The notes beneath the pieces were generated by a model. It did not search any database. It was not told the origin of the DNA and was given only the letters and a program-made list of their open reading frames with translations. From positions 1 through 5,879 of the forward strand of contig DJOC01000052.1 in NCBI GenBank assembly GCA_002439555.1: 5,879 bases of DNA. The letters are read 5' to 3'. The DNA comes from Caryophanales bacterium UBA6448. Its GTDB lineage: Bacteria; Bacillota_I; Bacilli_A; RF39; UBA660. Shown in pieces: positions 5,603 to 5,879 of this stretch (the first letter of the stretch is position 1; the number at the start of each line of letters is the position of its first letter). The position numbers and the translations under genes were made by a program.

Positions 5603-5721
5603 ATCTTATTACTAATTAAGTCTAAAAGAGAACATGAGTAAATAATATTAGTATAATATTTATTCTTAGCAATGTTTTTTTTGATTAAATCTAATAATTT
5701 CATTATAGAATCTTTTTTCAT
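5575..5721 (-). CDS. 48-residue small protein or leader peptide
   Basis: The ORF starts MKKDSIMKLLDLIKKNIAKN and ends TVTKITL. GAGGAGGAG (5735-5727) precedes the ATG, and a strong promoter lies just upstream at 5752-5779, so expression is well supported. The N-terminal half is basic and amphipathic. The middle has a lone Cys in IIYSCSLLDL (27-36). There is no signal peptide or clear membrane span. I do not recognise it. Its last codons form the 5' arm of the hairpin at 5550-5602. This makes it either an independent small protein with its own terminator or a leader peptide controlling downstream expression. A second RiPP precursor is possible but has no particular support. Confidence 0.55.
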   Translation of the reverse strand: MKKDSIMKLLDLIKKNIAKNKYYTNIIYSCSLLDLISNKIITVTKITL

Positions 5722-5738
5722 GTAGTCTCCTCCTCAGA

Positions 5739-5879
5739 TTAATTAAATATTATTTTAGCATACTTTAAATATTTGTCAATGGATTTTTTAAATAAATGTT
5801 GAACATTTCCATTACCACAGATTATCGGTTTATTGACGTCAAGAAACTGTTCTAAAACATCATAATTACTAGCTTTGCA
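5739..5879 (-). CDS. 3' end of an unrecognised gene (partial)
   Basis: An open frame enters from the right edge and ends at TAA 5741-5739, giving the last 46 residues. These include VLEQFLDVNKPIICGNGNV (8-26) and a basic helical tail (KKSIDKYLKYAKIIFN). The composition is protein-like, with a mixed core followed by a lysine-rich C-terminal helix, but too little is present to name a family. Its last codons overlap the promoter of the 48-codon ORF, which starts 18 bases downstream. Confidence 0.5.
   Translation of the reverse strand, partial: CKASNYDVLEQFLDVNKPIICGNGNVQHLFKKSIDKYLKYAKIIFN
5752..5779 (-). promoter_or_regulatory. SigmaA-type promoter with extended -10
   Basis: The minus strand has TTGACA (5779-5774), a 16-base spacer and TAAAAT (5757-5752). 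TGC immediately precedes the -10, giving the extended TGn form. Transcription should begin near 5745, leaving a leader of about 24 bases before the 48-codon ORF. It is the only consensus-like promoter found. It lies within the 3' end of the upstream gene and, if the hairpin at 5550-5602 is read through, could feed the whole operon. Confidence 0.75.

Overview
The window is very AT-rich, with short intergenic gaps, AGGAGG-type ribosome binding sites and many overlapping genes. This points to a low-GC Bacillota-like bacterium (clostridial, erysipelotrichial or similar). The Trp residues checked use TGG and TGA acts as a stop, so the standard bacterial code is likely. The species cannot be named. 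Every supported gene lies on the minus strand, so transcription runs from high to low coordinates.

Right part (5879 to about 5041). This part holds the 3' end of an unrecognised gene, a consensus-like promoter, a 48-codon small ORF, and a long hairpin that overlaps the ORF's 3' end. Next comes a broken fragment of the N-terminus of a Rel/SpoT (p)ppGpp synthetase/hydrolase. It merges into a second decayed reading frame with two internal stops. The stretch looks like worn accessory DNA, apart from the promoter, small ORF and hairpin unit, which looks intact.

Central and left part (5040 to 150). This appears to be one compact biosynthetic operon in six steps: (1) an 18-codon gene with a near-perfect Shine-Dalgarno sequence, encoding MRKLMRKFNKKYDMLCTA, too short for ordinary gene finders; (2) a 537-residue protein with a C-terminal C39-like cysteine protease domain; (3) a 111-residue protein resembling a stripped-down C-terminal part of the E1/ThiF-like partner of azoline-forming cyclodehydratases; (4) a YcaO cyclodehydratase; (5) an MNT-fold nucleotidyltransferase; (6) ThiE, thiamine-phosphate synthase. 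Genes 2/3, 3/4 and 5/6 overlap by 8-14 bases. A 16-bp hairpin closes the operon at the end of thiE.

The YcaO frame is interrupted. The continuous frame stops 7 codons after an A8 run, but the -1 frame carries 83 more codons with the canonical YcaO C-terminus ending in PHPFP (a PxPxP motif). Its stop is 10 bases before the next start codon. The switch point is A AAA AAG in the correct phase for -1 frameshifting. This could be programmed frameshifting, transcript slippage, phase variation, or one missing A in the read.

Working model (inference): a ribosomally made peptide with a single Cys near its C-terminus (Cys-Thr-Ala) is cyclised to a thiazoline by YcaO and its reduced partner, then cut by the C39-like protease. 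The nucleotidyltransferase and the thiazole-coupling enzyme ThiE may act on the small product. A peptide-derived azole or thiamine-like molecule is a testable idea and is not shown by the sequence. No dedicated exporter, flavin dehydrogenase or recognisable RRE leader-binding domain is visible.
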